Positions 8,721-16,714 of a DNA stretch of 64,000 nucleotides are shown piece by piece; the first letter of the stretch is position 1, and each line of letters starts with the position of its first letter. A model generated the notes under the pieces. The model worked only from the letters and a program-made list of their open reading frames with translations, was not told where the DNA came from and made no database searches. Made by a program: the position numbers and the translations under genes. The DNA comes from Limnohabitans sp. T6-20 (GTDB taxonomy: Bacteria; Pseudomonadota; Gammaproteobacteria; Burkholderiales; Burkholderiaceae_C), in NCBI RefSeq assembly GCF_003063505.1, contig NZ_NERW01000001.1, forward strand, positions 488,501 to 552,500, given 5' to 3'.

Positions 8721-9404
8721 TCAGTTCTCCAGCATGTGTTCGTAATTGCCACCCATGACCTCGCCCATGGGGGTGCCCGCCAAAATCGCCTTGGCCATGG
8801 CCGCTTCCTTGGCCACGATCATCTCGGCAGCTTCGAGCACGCGTTCGATGTGCTCGGGTGAAATGAAGATCACCGCGCTGCGGTCGGCCAGCACGTAGTC
8901 ACCGGGGTTGACCACCACTTCGCCACCGATGGCGGCTCCGATGGTCACTGGCACCTGCGTGCCCAGCTCCACCACACGGGTGCGGGCGGTGCGCGAAGTC
9001 AGGCTGCGGCTGTAGATGGGAAATTCATAAGCGATGGCTTCGTCCACATCGCGCAGCGGGCCGTCGGCCACCACGCCCGCCACGCCGCGCACCTTGGCCC
9101 CCAGCGTGAGCAGACCGCCCCAGCAACCGGCTTCCACGCCCGAGCGCTGCTCGACCACGATCACGTTGTCCGGGCCCGATTGCTCGATGGCGGTGCAGCC
9201 CAGGTGTTTGGGCGGGCCGGGCGGCGGGGTGCCGGGGCCCACCTTCATGGTCACGGCGCGGCCCGCGATGCGGCTGACCCCACCGGGGGCGCTGCTGCGC
9301 TGAGGCAGGCCAGTCACCACACCACTCAGTTGCAATTTGTCGAGGGCGTCAGAGACGGCGCACACATCCAGGCGGCGCAGGCGTTGAACTTCGGAGTAGG
9401 TCAT
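8721..9404 (-). CDS. RraA family protein, probable class II aldolase/decarboxylase (copy 1)
   Basis: 227-residue member of the RraA/4-hydroxy-4-methyl-2-oxoglutarate aldolase family. The Arg-Asp pair is seen in VADGPLRDVDEA, preceded by CWGGLLTLGAKVRG, the loop equivalent to the metal and substrate site. The start at 9404 (MTYSEVQRLRRLDVC) gives family length; an in-frame upstream ATG at 9512 would overlap the dioxygenase gene. It is the first of three consecutive RraA genes, 23 bases after the LigB-type dioxygenase gene. An aldolase acting on the hydrated ring-cleavage product would fit this position. Confidence 0.84.
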   Translation of the reverse strand: MTYSEVQRLRRLDVCAVSDALDKLQLSGVVTGLPQRSSAPGGVSRIAGRAVTMKVGPGTPPPGPPKHLGCTAIEQSGPDNVIVVEQRSGVEAGCWGGLLTLGAKVRGVAGVVADGPLRDVDEAIAYEFPIYSRSLTSRTARTRVVELGTQVPVTIGAAIGGEVVVNPGDYVLADRSAVIFISPEHIERVLEAAEMIVAKEAAMAKAILAGTPMGEVMGGNYEHMLEN

Positions 9405-9427
9405 GTCAGCAGCTTCCTGATCAGGTT

Positions 9428-10429
9428 TCAAAAAAGTGTTGTCCAGGCAGCAAAGGCCAAGCCCGTGCCGGTCAAAGCCGGGCTGCGGTAGCCGGGCACG
9501 TACTCGACCCATTCCAGATCGAGGTCTTTGGCCATCTCGCCCACCACCAGCCAGTTGCGGATTTCCGAGCTGCCCGCCTGCAGACGCAGCGGGTCAAAGG
9601 CCGCCAGCGCGGCGCTGTCTTTGGCGCGGATGGCGCTCAGCACCTGCTGGTCGAGTTCTTCGTCCACCACAAAGTGGCTCAGGCCGCCGGAGGCGATCAC
9701 GCCCACCCGCAGGTCTTGCGGCCACAGCGCGATCAGCTCGCGCAGGGCCCGCCCCAAAGCCACACAGCGCCGGGGTGTGGGTTGGTTGGGCGGGTCAAAG
9801 GTGTTGAGGATCACCGGAATCACGGGCAACTCATGCCCCTTGAGCAAGCGGCGGTGGATGAACTGGAAGGCGTGCCCTTCAGACTGCCCCGGCTCCAGGC
9901 CATCCATGGCGGCGATGTCAAAGTCACGGTCGCACAGCTGGCGGATCAGCCATTCGGCCAGATCGCTTTGCACCGGGTATTCGCGGTCCTGCTCGGGCTC
10001 GTGCCGCCACATGCGGGCAGCCTTGGGCCAGGGGTCGTTCGGGGCGGCGGGCTCACGCGCCGTGTTGCGGATGGTGGGGCCATAAAAAATCGCCATGGCC
10101 GGGTTGTTGCTGGTGCGAAACAGCTCGGTCTGGTCATCGCCCACGATCAGCAGCACATCGAGTTGGGCAGCCACGATGCGCTCGTGCAGCGCGTCCATGG
10201 CAGCTTGGCTGGCGTCAAAGCGCTCGCCCATCTTCTCGGGCGTGACCATGGCCTCGGTGCCGGGCGGCATAGCGGCCAGCAGCGCGTCGTAATCGGTCTT
10301 GCGGCCTTGCTTGTCGTAGTAATGGGCATTCTTGGTGTCGATCACCCGGAAGCCGTGTTGCCAGTCTTCACGCTGCGAGACCAGCATGATGCTGTGCGAT
10401 GAGCCGAATGCGGCGACGAGTTTTGCCAT
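9428..10429 (-). CDS. Class III extradiol ring-cleavage dioxygenase (LigB superfamily)
   Basis: 333-residue protein related to the catalytic beta subunit of protocatechuate 4,5-dioxygenase and to gallate/3-O-methylgallate dioxygenases, Fe(II) enzymes that open catecholic rings next to the diol. Expected active-site elements are visible: His12 in FGSSHS (same number as the LigB iron ligand), Glu289 in SSEIRNW as probable second ligand region, and His252 in ASGGLSHF as probable catalytic base. The middle iron-ligand His cannot be placed with certainty (His82 and others are candidates). No separate small alpha subunit (LigA) is encoded nearby, and no LigA-like fusion is apparent, as in DesZ-type enzymes. 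It lies between the CaiB gene and the RraA triplet. Confidence 0.85.
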   Translation of the reverse strand: MAKLVAAFGSSHSIMLVSQREDWQHGFRVIDTKNAHYYDKQGRKTDYDALLAAMPPGTEAMVTPEKMGERFDASQAAMDALHERIVAAQLDVLLIVGDDQTELFRTSNNPAMAIFYGPTIRNTAREPAAPNDPWPKAARMWRHEPEQDREYPVQSDLAEWLIRQLCDRDFDIAAMDGLEPGQSEGHAFQFIHRRLLKGHELPVIPVILNTFDPPNQPTPRRCVALGRALRELIALWPQDLRVGVIASGGLSHFVVDEELDQQVLSAIRAKDSAALAAFDPLRLQAGSSEIRNWLVVGEMAKDLDLEWVEYVPGYRSPALTGTGLAFAAWTTLF

Positions 10430-10478
10430 GGGTTGTTCTTTCTTGCGGTCGGGTCTGTGGTCTGGGCGGCGACCCGTC

Positions 10479-11687
10479 TCAAACGACAAATTGCTGGCGC
10501 AGCTGCGCGATCTGCGCCGCGCTGTAGCCCAGCCCGGTCAGGATCGCGTCGGTCTGGTCGCCCTGATGGGGCGCGGCCTTCATCACACCTTCGTCACGCG
10601 GGTGGCGCGAGAACTGCATCGGCAAGCCGACCACCTCGATGTCGCCCAGCTCGGGGTGGTGCATGGTGCGCGCCATGCCCAGGTGTTTGACTTGCGGGTC
10701 GTCAAACATTTTTTCGATGCTGTAGATCGGGCCGCAGGGCACACCGGCTTTGAGCAGGATCTCGGTCCAGGCGGCGGTGGTGCGGGTTTTGAAGGCCGCG
10801 CCAATGGCCGCGTTCACACGCGCACGGTTTTTCACCCGTTCGGGGTCGGAGCCAAAGCCCGGCTCGTCGATCAGCTGGGGCACATCGAGTGCCACACACA
10901 GGCGCTTCCACATGCTTTGGCCAATGGCCGCCAAATTCAGGTAACTGTCGCTGGTTTCAAAAACACCGGTGGGCACCGTCAACGGATGCTCATTGCCGGT
11001 GGTCTGCGGCACTTTGTGGTCGATCAACCACTGCGCGGCCTGAAAGTCGAGCATGGCGATTTGCGATTCGAGCAGCGAAGTATGAACCCACTGGCCCTCG
11101 CCCGTGACCTCGCGCTCCAGCAGCGCGGCCATGATGGCCTGCGCACAAAAATGCCCTGAACACAAATCGGCAATCGGGATGCCCACGCGCATCGGGCCTT
11201 CGCCGGGTTTGCCGGTCACACTCATCAGGCCCCCCATGCCTTGGGCGATCGAGTCAAAACCCGGCCAGTTGGCATAGGGCCCGTCTTGCCCAAAGCCCGA
11301 GATGCTGGCGTACACCAGACGCGGGTTGATGCGGCGCAGTTCTTCGGGGCCAATGCCCAGCCGGTATTTCACATCGGGGCGGTAATTTTCGATGAACACA
11401 TCCGCCTCTTTGACCAGCTGCTCCAGGATGGCCTTGCCCTGCGGCTCTTTCATGTTGAGCGTCAGGCTCTCCTTGTTGCGGTGCAGGTTTTCGTAGTCGG
11501 CTCTGTTGTGGTCACGCCCGCCGATCATGTCGTCACCGCCGGGCGCACCGGGCGGGATTTCGAGCTTGATCACGCGTGCGCCCAGATCGGCAAACGTGCG
11601 GATGGCGGTGGGCCCGGCGCGCACACGCGTGGCGTCCAGGATGGTGAAGCGGGACAGCGGCCCCTTGCGTTCGGTCGATGTGTTCAT
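10479..11687 (-). CDS. CaiB/BaiF family (class III) CoA-transferase
   Basis: 402-residue class III CoA-transferase, expected to move CoA from one acyl-CoA to a free carboxylate in the cytoplasm. The conserved Asp that forms the mixed anhydride is seen as Asp174 in GIPIADLCSG. Other family marks are FIENYRPDVKYRLGI and ASISGFGQDGPY. The start at 11687 (MNTSTERK) lies 11 bases after the DUF35 gene. In the cluster it could activate the incoming acid or recycle CoA from a cleaved product; the substrate cannot be read from the sequence. Confidence 0.92.
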   Translation of the reverse strand: MNTSTERKGPLSRFTILDATRVRAGPTAIRTFADLGARVIKLEIPPGAPGGDDMIGGRDHNRADYENLHRNKESLTLNMKEPQGKAILEQLVKEADVFIENYRPDVKYRLGIGPEELRRINPRLVYASISGFGQDGPYANWPGFDSIAQGMGGLMSVTGKPGEGPMRVGIPIADLCSGHFCAQAIMAALLEREVTGEGQWVHTSLLESQIAMLDFQAAQWLIDHKVPQTTGNEHPLTVPTGVFETSDSYLNLAAIGQSMWKRLCVALDVPQLIDEPGFGSDPERVKNRARVNAAIGAAFKTRTTAAWTEILLKAGVPCGPIYSIEKMFDDPQVKHLGMARTMHHPELGDIEVVGLPMQFSRHPRDEGVMKAAPHQGDQTDAILTGLGYSAAQIAQLRQQFVV

Positions 11688-11698
11688 CGTGCCCTCTT

Positions 11699-12079
11699 TC
11701 AAACAGGGGTGAACATGGGCACGGCGTGACCGCCCTCGGTGGGCGTGAAGACCACGCGCACCTTCTGGCCAATGGACACCTGCGCCGGATCGCAGTCCAC
11801 CAGATTGCTCATCACGGTCACGCCTTCGTCGAGCGTGACATAGGCCATGGTGTAGGCCGCATCGTCTTTGCCCATGGTGCTGAAGGAATACACCACGCCG
11901 GTGCCGGGCGAGTCCTGCCAGACGGTGTCGGCACTCAGGCAAAACGGGCAGATGTCACGCGGGTAATGGTGGACCTGACCGCAGCTGTTGCATTTTTTGA
12001 CGAGGTAGCGGCCTTCGTCGGCGGCTTGCCAAAAGGGCAAGGACTCGGGCAGCACGCGGGGAGCTGGAATTTTTCTCAT
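11699..12079 (-). CDS. Zn-ribbon/OB-fold DUF35 protein, partner of the adjacent thiolase-like enzyme
   Basis: 126-residue DUF35 protein. A rubredoxin-like zinc ribbon is formed by Cys30, Cys33, Cys44 and Cys47 (KKCNSCG and ICPFC), followed by an OB-fold with the GVVYSFSTM and AYVTLDEGV segments. DUF35 proteins are usually encoded beside SCP2-type thiolases or thiolase-like retro-aldolases, and in the steroid case the DUF35 domain is needed for aldolase activity. Here its start is 2 bases after the stop of the thiolase-like gene, which argues for an obligate complex. Confidence 0.92.
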   Translation of the reverse strand: MRKIPAPRVLPESLPFWQAADEGRYLVKKCNSCGQVHHYPRDICPFCLSADTVWQDSPGTGVVYSFSTMGKDDAAYTMAYVTLDEGVTVMSNLVDCDPAQVSIGQKVRVVFTPTEGGHAVPMFTPV

Positions 12080-12081
12080 GG

Positions 12082-13299
12082 TCAAACCCTTTCCAGAATC
12101 AAGGTACCCGCCGTGTGGCGAGAAGCGAGTGCGCCGCCAATGCCATTGGCCAGCGCCCAGGTGCAGTTGGGCACCTGCACGGCAGGATGGGCTTCGCCGC
12201 GCAGCTGGCGCACGGCTTCGATGACCTTGGTCACGCCGCCCCGGTTGGCCGGGTGGTTGTTGCACAGGCCGCCGCCGTCGGTGTTGAAGGGCAGTTTGCC
12301 CACGCCCGAGATCAGGTTGCCGTCCATCACGAACTGGCCGCCTTCGCCTTTTTTGCAAAAGCCCAGGTCTTCCAGCTGCATCAGCACGGTGATGGTGAAG
12401 CTGTCGTAGAGCGAGGCGTATTGGATGTCGGCCGGGGTGATGCCAGCCTCGGCAAAGGCCCTCGGCCCCGAAAAGGCTGCAGCCGAATACGTCAAGTCAA
12501 TCTGGCCGCCCATGCCGTGCTTGGGCGCTTCGCCGGTGCCGCGCACCATGACCAGCGGACGGCCGTTTTTGCGCGAGAGTTCGCGTGCGATTTCGGGGCG
12601 CGCCACGATCAGGGCACCGCCGCCATCGCTCATCACGCAGCAGTCCAGCCGGTGCAGCGGATCGCTCACCATGGGCGAGTTGACCACGTCTTGCACCGTG
12701 ACCACATCGCGCAGCATGGCCAGCGGGTTGTGCTGGGCGTGGTGCGAAGCGGCCACCTTGATCCAGGCCAGCTGTTCGCTGGTGGTGCCAAATTCGTGCA
12801 TGTGGCGTTTGGCCACCAGCGCATACAGGTTTTGCGTGGCCGGGCCATAAGGCAGCTCAAAGGCCAGCTCGGGTGCGTCGGGGTCTGGTGGCTTCAGGGC
12901 CAGCGGGGCGCGACCGCCTTTGCCGTCTTTGGCCGCGGCTTGTGCAGCGGCCATCTGGGCGCGGGGGCGACCGGCCAGCGTGATCAGCGCCACATTGCAG
13001 CGCCCAGCCGCAATGGCGGCTGCCGCATGCGCCACATGCAAGATAGGGGCCGATCCGCCGCACTCGGTCGAATCGACATGGCGCAGCTTCAGCCCCAGGT
13101 ATTCGGCCATGGTGGTGGTGCCCAAACCGGGCGCATCACCGGCACAAAAGTAGCCATCGATGTCGCTCTTGCTCAGGCCCGCGTCTTCGAGCGCGCCTTT
13201 GGCCACATCGGCGTGCAGGCGCACCACCGACAGGTTGTCGGCCTTGCGGGTCGGGTGCTCGTAGGCACCCACAATGCAGGCGGTTCCGTTCAGACTCAT
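12082..13299 (-). CDS. SCP2-type thiolase-like protein (thiolase or Ltp2-like retro-aldolase)
   Basis: 405-residue thiolase-superfamily protein. The likely nucleophile region is Cys80 in DSTECGGSAP, and the active-site His is His349 in NNHPANRGG. Two canonical features are absent: the C-terminal catalytic Cys (the region reads ANGIGGALAS, residues 384-392), and the HDCF motif of SCP2 thiolases, replaced by YDSFT at 298-302. A Tyr in this motif is known from Ltp2-type retro-aldolases that act with a DUF35 partner in steroid side-chain degradation, and such a partner is encoded directly downstream. It may therefore cleave a 3-hydroxyacyl-CoA by retro-aldol chemistry rather than by thiolysis; this is an inference. 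Confidence 0.85.
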   Translation of the reverse strand: MSLNGTACIVGAYEHPTRKADNLSVVRLHADVAKGALEDAGLSKSDIDGYFCAGDAPGLGTTTMAEYLGLKLRHVDSTECGGSAPILHVAHAAAAIAAGRCNVALITLAGRPRAQMAAAQAAAKDGKGGRAPLALKPPDPDAPELAFELPYGPATQNLYALVAKRHMHEFGTTSEQLAWIKVAASHHAQHNPLAMLRDVVTVQDVVNSPMVSDPLHRLDCCVMSDGGGALIVARPEIARELSRKNGRPLVMVRGTGEAPKHGMGGQIDLTYSAAAFSGPRAFAEAGITPADIQYASLYDSFTITVLMQLEDLGFCKKGEGGQFVMDGNLISGVGKLPFNTDGGGLCNNHPANRGGVTKVIEAVRQLRGEAHPAVQVPNCTWALANGIGGALASRHTAGTLILERV

Positions 13300-13337
13300 G
13301 GGAATGTTCTCTGGTCAATCAAGCTGAATGAATGGAA

Positions 13338-14321
13338 TCAGGATTCCGGCTTGAAGTTGGATTCTTTGATGATGGGCGCCCAGTACTGCAGTTCTTTGCG
13401 CTGCAAGGCGTCCATTTCTGAGGCAGGCTTGAAGTCTGGATTGAGCGTGGATTTGTTGACCAATTGCTCACGCACTTCCGGCAAAGCCAGGACATATTTG
13501 ATGGCGTTTTGCACGCGGTCCAATTCGGCCTGAGGTGTTTTGGCAGGCGCCCACATACCGGTCCAAGCATCGCCTGTGTCCAGGTTGTAGCCTTGCTCGA
13601 TCAGGGTGGGCACATCGGGCAGCAGGGGGGAACGCTTGGCACCAAACTGGGCCAGAACACGCACCTTGCCGGACTTTTGATACTGCAACACGTCACCGGC
13701 CGTCATGATGCCTGCGGGCACCTGACCGCCCAGCAAATCGGTCACCATGGGGCCGTTGCCACGGTAGGGCACCACCTGCAAAGGCTGGCCAATGGCCTTG
13801 CCCAGTTGCAAACCCGAAAAGTGGGTGTGGCCGCCTGCACCTGCCGTGCCAAACGAGCCCTCTTTGGGATTGGCCTTGACCCAGGCGGCGTATTCCTTGA
13901 TGTTTTTCACGCCCGATTGCGTGTTCACCGCAATCGCGAGCGGATAGGTCACCAGCACCGCCACGGGGGCCAGATCCTTGAGCATGTCGTACTTTAAGAC
14001 CTCCACCGGATACAGCAGGGTTTGCATGACCGGCGTGGCATTGGGGGCAATCATGTAAGTCAGGCCGTCAGGTGCACTGGCTTTGAGGGCCTGCGCGGCC
14101 ATGCGGCCGCCCGCACCCGGTTTGTTGTCAACAATGATGGGCTGCTTGAGCACCACGGCCATTTTTTCGGCCAGCAAGCGCGCCACCAGATCGGTCGACC
14201 CCCCGGGTGGAAAGCCCACCAGGATTTTGATGGGCGCTTTGTCTTGCGCTTGTGCCCCCCAGCCTAGACCCAGACTCAATACCGCTATGGCGGCCAGTTT
14301 GAAAACAGTTTGACGTTTCAT
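13338..14321 (-). CDS. Bug/TctC-type periplasmic substrate-binding protein
   Basis: 327-residue periplasmic receptor with a signal peptide ending near WGAQAQ and the Bug signatures VGFPPGGSTDLVAR and VDNKPGAGGR. The same family as the receptors at 6391 and 22841, but clearly diverged from both; it is closest in style to the 22841 copy (both have YMIAPNATP/FMVAPNATP-like and GDAWTGMWA/GEGWTGMWA-like segments). It is embedded between the thiolase-like gene and an acyl-CoA dehydrogenase gene with 38-base gaps on both sides. Ligand unknown; an aromatic or alicyclic acid is plausible from context. Confidence 0.93.
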   Translation of the reverse strand: MKRQTVFKLAAIAVLSLGLGWGAQAQDKAPIKILVGFPPGGSTDLVARLLAEKMAVVLKQPIIVDNKPGAGGRMAAQALKASAPDGLTYMIAPNATPVMQTLLYPVEVLKYDMLKDLAPVAVLVTYPLAIAVNTQSGVKNIKEYAAWVKANPKEGSFGTAGAGGHTHFSGLQLGKAIGQPLQVVPYRGNGPMVTDLLGGQVPAGIMTAGDVLQYQKSGKVRVLAQFGAKRSPLLPDVPTLIEQGYNLDTGDAWTGMWAPAKTPQAELDRVQNAIKYVLALPEVREQLVNKSTLNPDFKPASEMDALQRKELQYWAPIIKESNFKPES

Positions 14322-14359
14322 GGTTTGTCTCCGTTAGTGATCAATGAAATGTTGGAAAG

Positions 14360-15502
14360 TCACACCTGACTCAGGTGTTGCCCTTGTTGCATGCGTTGCA
14401 AATGCCAAGCTGCATCGCCCAGGCTCTGGCCAATCACCATCAGGCGTTTGGCGTAATGGCCCACGCGGCATTCGTCGGTCATGCCCATGGCACCGTGCAG
14501 CTGGATGGCGGCCAGACCGATCTCGCGGCCCTTCTGGCTGGTCAGCACTTTGGCCGCCGACACCAGACGGCGGCGCTGCACCGGTTCACCGGCTTGCACC
14601 GCCATGGCGGCGGCGCAAGCCATCGACTTGAGCTGCTCCAGCGCAATGGCCATGTCGGCCACGCGGTGCTGCAAGACCTGAAATTTGGCCAGCGGCGCAC
14701 CAAACTGTTTGCGGGTGCGCAGGTGCTCGGCGGTATGCGCCAGCAGCGCATCGACCGCGCCCACGGCTTCGGCGCACAGCGCGGCGGTGGCGGCATCGAG
14801 CGCCGCCCCAATGGCTTCGGCGGCGTCACCGTGCGGCCCCAACAGACGGTCAGCGTCCAACTGCACCGCCTTGAGCGTCACATGGGCGGCGCGGCGGTTG
14901 TCCAGCGTGTCAAAGCCCTGCACCGTCACGCCGGGGGCGGTGGCGTCCACCGCAAACACCGACAGGCCAGCGCGGTCGGCATGTGCCCCGGCTGTGCGCG
15001 CCACCACCAGCAGCACATCGGCACTGTCGCCATGCAAGACCAGCGTCTTGTGGCCATCGAGCAGCCAGCCTGCGCCTGAAGGCTCCGCACGGGTTTCGGT
15101 GCGCTGCCAGTCGTAGCGGGCACCGGCTTCGTACACGGCCAAAGCCATTTGTTGCTGACCACTGGCCAGACCGGGCAGCCAGCGCTGCTGTTGTTCGGCG
15201 CTGGCCAGACGGGTGAGCACTTGCCCGGCCATCACGGTGCTGGCCACAAAAGCGCCGTCGCCCAAGGCGTGGCCCAGCGCTTGTGCCACCAGCATGACTT
15301 CGACCGCGCCTTGCTCGCTGCCGCCCACGTCGGCACCGAAGGGCAGGCCCAGCAAGCCCAGTTCGGCCATGGCGGCGCGGCCTTGTTGCGCTTGTTCGGG
15401 GGTCACCGCGTTGCCGCGCTGTTCAGCCGGGTATTCGCCTGCACAAAACCGCTGCACCGCGTCGCGCAAAGCCAGGTGGTCGTCGTTGAATGAAAAATCC
15501 AT
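14360..15502 (-). CDS. Acyl-CoA dehydrogenase family protein (second subunit-like)
   Basis: 380-residue FAD-dependent acyl-CoA dehydrogenase homologue with the N-terminal helical region (FSFNDDHLALRDAVQRF), central beta domain and C-terminal helical domain (AIQLHGAMGMTDE). The flavin and substrate segments are more degenerate than in the neighbouring gene at 15513. Adjacent pairs of one canonical and one degenerate member are known to form alpha2beta2 enzymes in steroid side-chain degradation, which is a possible arrangement here. The start is 10 bases after the stop of the partner gene. Confidence 0.9.
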   Translation of the reverse strand: MDFSFNDDHLALRDAVQRFCAGEYPAEQRGNAVTPEQAQQGRAAMAELGLLGLPFGADVGGSEQGAVEVMLVAQALGHALGDGAFVASTVMAGQVLTRLASAEQQQRWLPGLASGQQQMALAVYEAGARYDWQRTETRAEPSGAGWLLDGHKTLVLHGDSADVLLVVARTAGAHADRAGLSVFAVDATAPGVTVQGFDTLDNRRAAHVTLKAVQLDADRLLGPHGDAAEAIGAALDAATAALCAEAVGAVDALLAHTAEHLRTRKQFGAPLAKFQVLQHRVADMAIALEQLKSMACAAAMAVQAGEPVQRRRLVSAAKVLTSQKGREIGLAAIQLHGAMGMTDECRVGHYAKRLMVIGQSLGDAAWHLQRMQQGQHLSQV

Positions 15503-15512
15503 GGTGTGTGTC

Positions 15513-16706
15513 TCAGTAAGCGTCGAGCGTGGCTTTGGCGATCAGGTTGCGCTGCACTTCGTTGGTGCCGCCATAGATCGTGAGCTTGCGCGAGTCCAGG
15601 CAATTGGCCGCCAGCGTGACCAAGGTTTCGTCTTGCGCGGCGGCGTCCAGGTGCTCCAGAAACTGTGCTTCGGCCGAAAACGGCACGGCGTCGGGCCCGG
15701 CGATGTCCACCAGCGTTTCAAAAATGGCCTGCCGCAGTTCGGTGCCGCGCACCTTGAGCATCGAGGCTTCGACGCCAGGGGTCTTGCTTTGCTGGTGGGC
15801 GCTGAGCAGGCGCAAGGCGGTGAATTCCAGCGCCATCAACTCGACTTCGAACTGCATCAGTTTGTTTTGCAGCAGGGCGTCTTCGCCCAGGCCTTGCTGA
15901 TCGGCCAGCGCCCGGGCGCGGGCCAGTTGCTGCTTGCACGAGCCAATGCCGGCAATGCCGGTGCGCTCATGGCCCAGCAGGTATTTGCCATAAGACCAGC
16001 CTTTGTGCAGCTCGCCCACCAGGTTCTCGATGGGCACGCGCACGTTGTCCAGATAGCACTCGTTGAGATCGTTACCGCCTTCGAGCATGCGGATCGGCCG
16101 CACCGTCAGGCCAGGCGTCTTCATGTCGATCAGCAAAAACGAAATGCCTTCTTGCGGCTTGGCGGCGTTCGGGTCGGTTTTGACCAAGGCAAACATCATC
16201 GAGCACCAGTGGGCATAAGAGGTCCAGACCTTGTGGCCGTTGACCACAAAGTGCTTCCCATCGGGCTCCAGCACGGCGGTGGTGCGCACCGCCGCCAGAT
16301 CGGAACCGGCCCCCGGCTCGGAAAAGCCTTGCGCCCACCAGGTGTTGCTGGCCAAGATGTCGGGCAGGTATTGCTGCTTTTGCGCCTCGGTGCCAAAAGC
16401 CAGCAGCACCGGGGCCAGCATCTGGATGCCGCTGGCGATGATGCGCGGTGCGCCGCCCAGCAAGGTTTCCTCGTCAAAGATGTAACGCTGCACATGGCTC
16501 CAGCCCGGGCCACCATGCGCCACCGGCCAGCCGGGCGTGAGCCAGCCACGCGCTTGCAAAATGCGAAACCAGGTCACGTAGTCGGCGTGTTCAAGGCGCA
16601 GGCCCAGCGCCACCTTGCGGCGGATGTCGGCGGGCAAATTGGCTTTGACGAAGGCACGCACTTCCAGGCGGAAGGCTTCTTGTTCGGGTGTGAATTGCAG
16701 TTGCAT
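15513..16706 (-). CDS. Acyl-CoA dehydrogenase family protein
   Basis: 397-residue acyl-CoA dehydrogenase, expected to introduce an alpha,beta double bond into a CoA thioester with electrons passing to ETF. Recognisable parts are FTPEQEAFRLEVRAF at the N-terminus, WAQGFSEPGAGSDLA (flavin/substrate loop), VNGHKVWTSYAH, and the C-terminal TIYGGTNEVQRN. The residue after Tyr in that last motif is Gly, where medium-chain enzymes have their catalytic Glu, so the base must lie elsewhere, as in other YGGT-type members. It is 8 bases downstream of the acyl-CoA ligase gene and 10 bases upstream of the second dehydrogenase. Confidence 0.93.
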   Translation of the reverse strand: MQLQFTPEQEAFRLEVRAFVKANLPADIRRKVALGLRLEHADYVTWFRILQARGWLTPGWPVAHGGPGWSHVQRYIFDEETLLGGAPRIIASGIQMLAPVLLAFGTEAQKQQYLPDILASNTWWAQGFSEPGAGSDLAAVRTTAVLEPDGKHFVVNGHKVWTSYAHWCSMMFALVKTDPNAAKPQEGISFLLIDMKTPGLTVRPIRMLEGGNDLNECYLDNVRVPIENLVGELHKGWSYGKYLLGHERTGIAGIGSCKQQLARARALADQQGLGEDALLQNKLMQFEVELMALEFTALRLLSAHQQSKTPGVEASMLKVRGTELRQAIFETLVDIAGPDAVPFSAEAQFLEHLDAAAQDETLVTLAANCLDSRKLTIYGGTNEVQRNLIAKATLDAY

Positions 16707-16714
16707 ATCGGTTC

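Noticed and set aside
8056..9404. RraA genes as regulators of RNase E
   Set aside because: All three keep the Arg-Asp catalytic pair and lie in a ring-cleavage gene cluster, so an aldolase role is more likely than RNase E inhibition.
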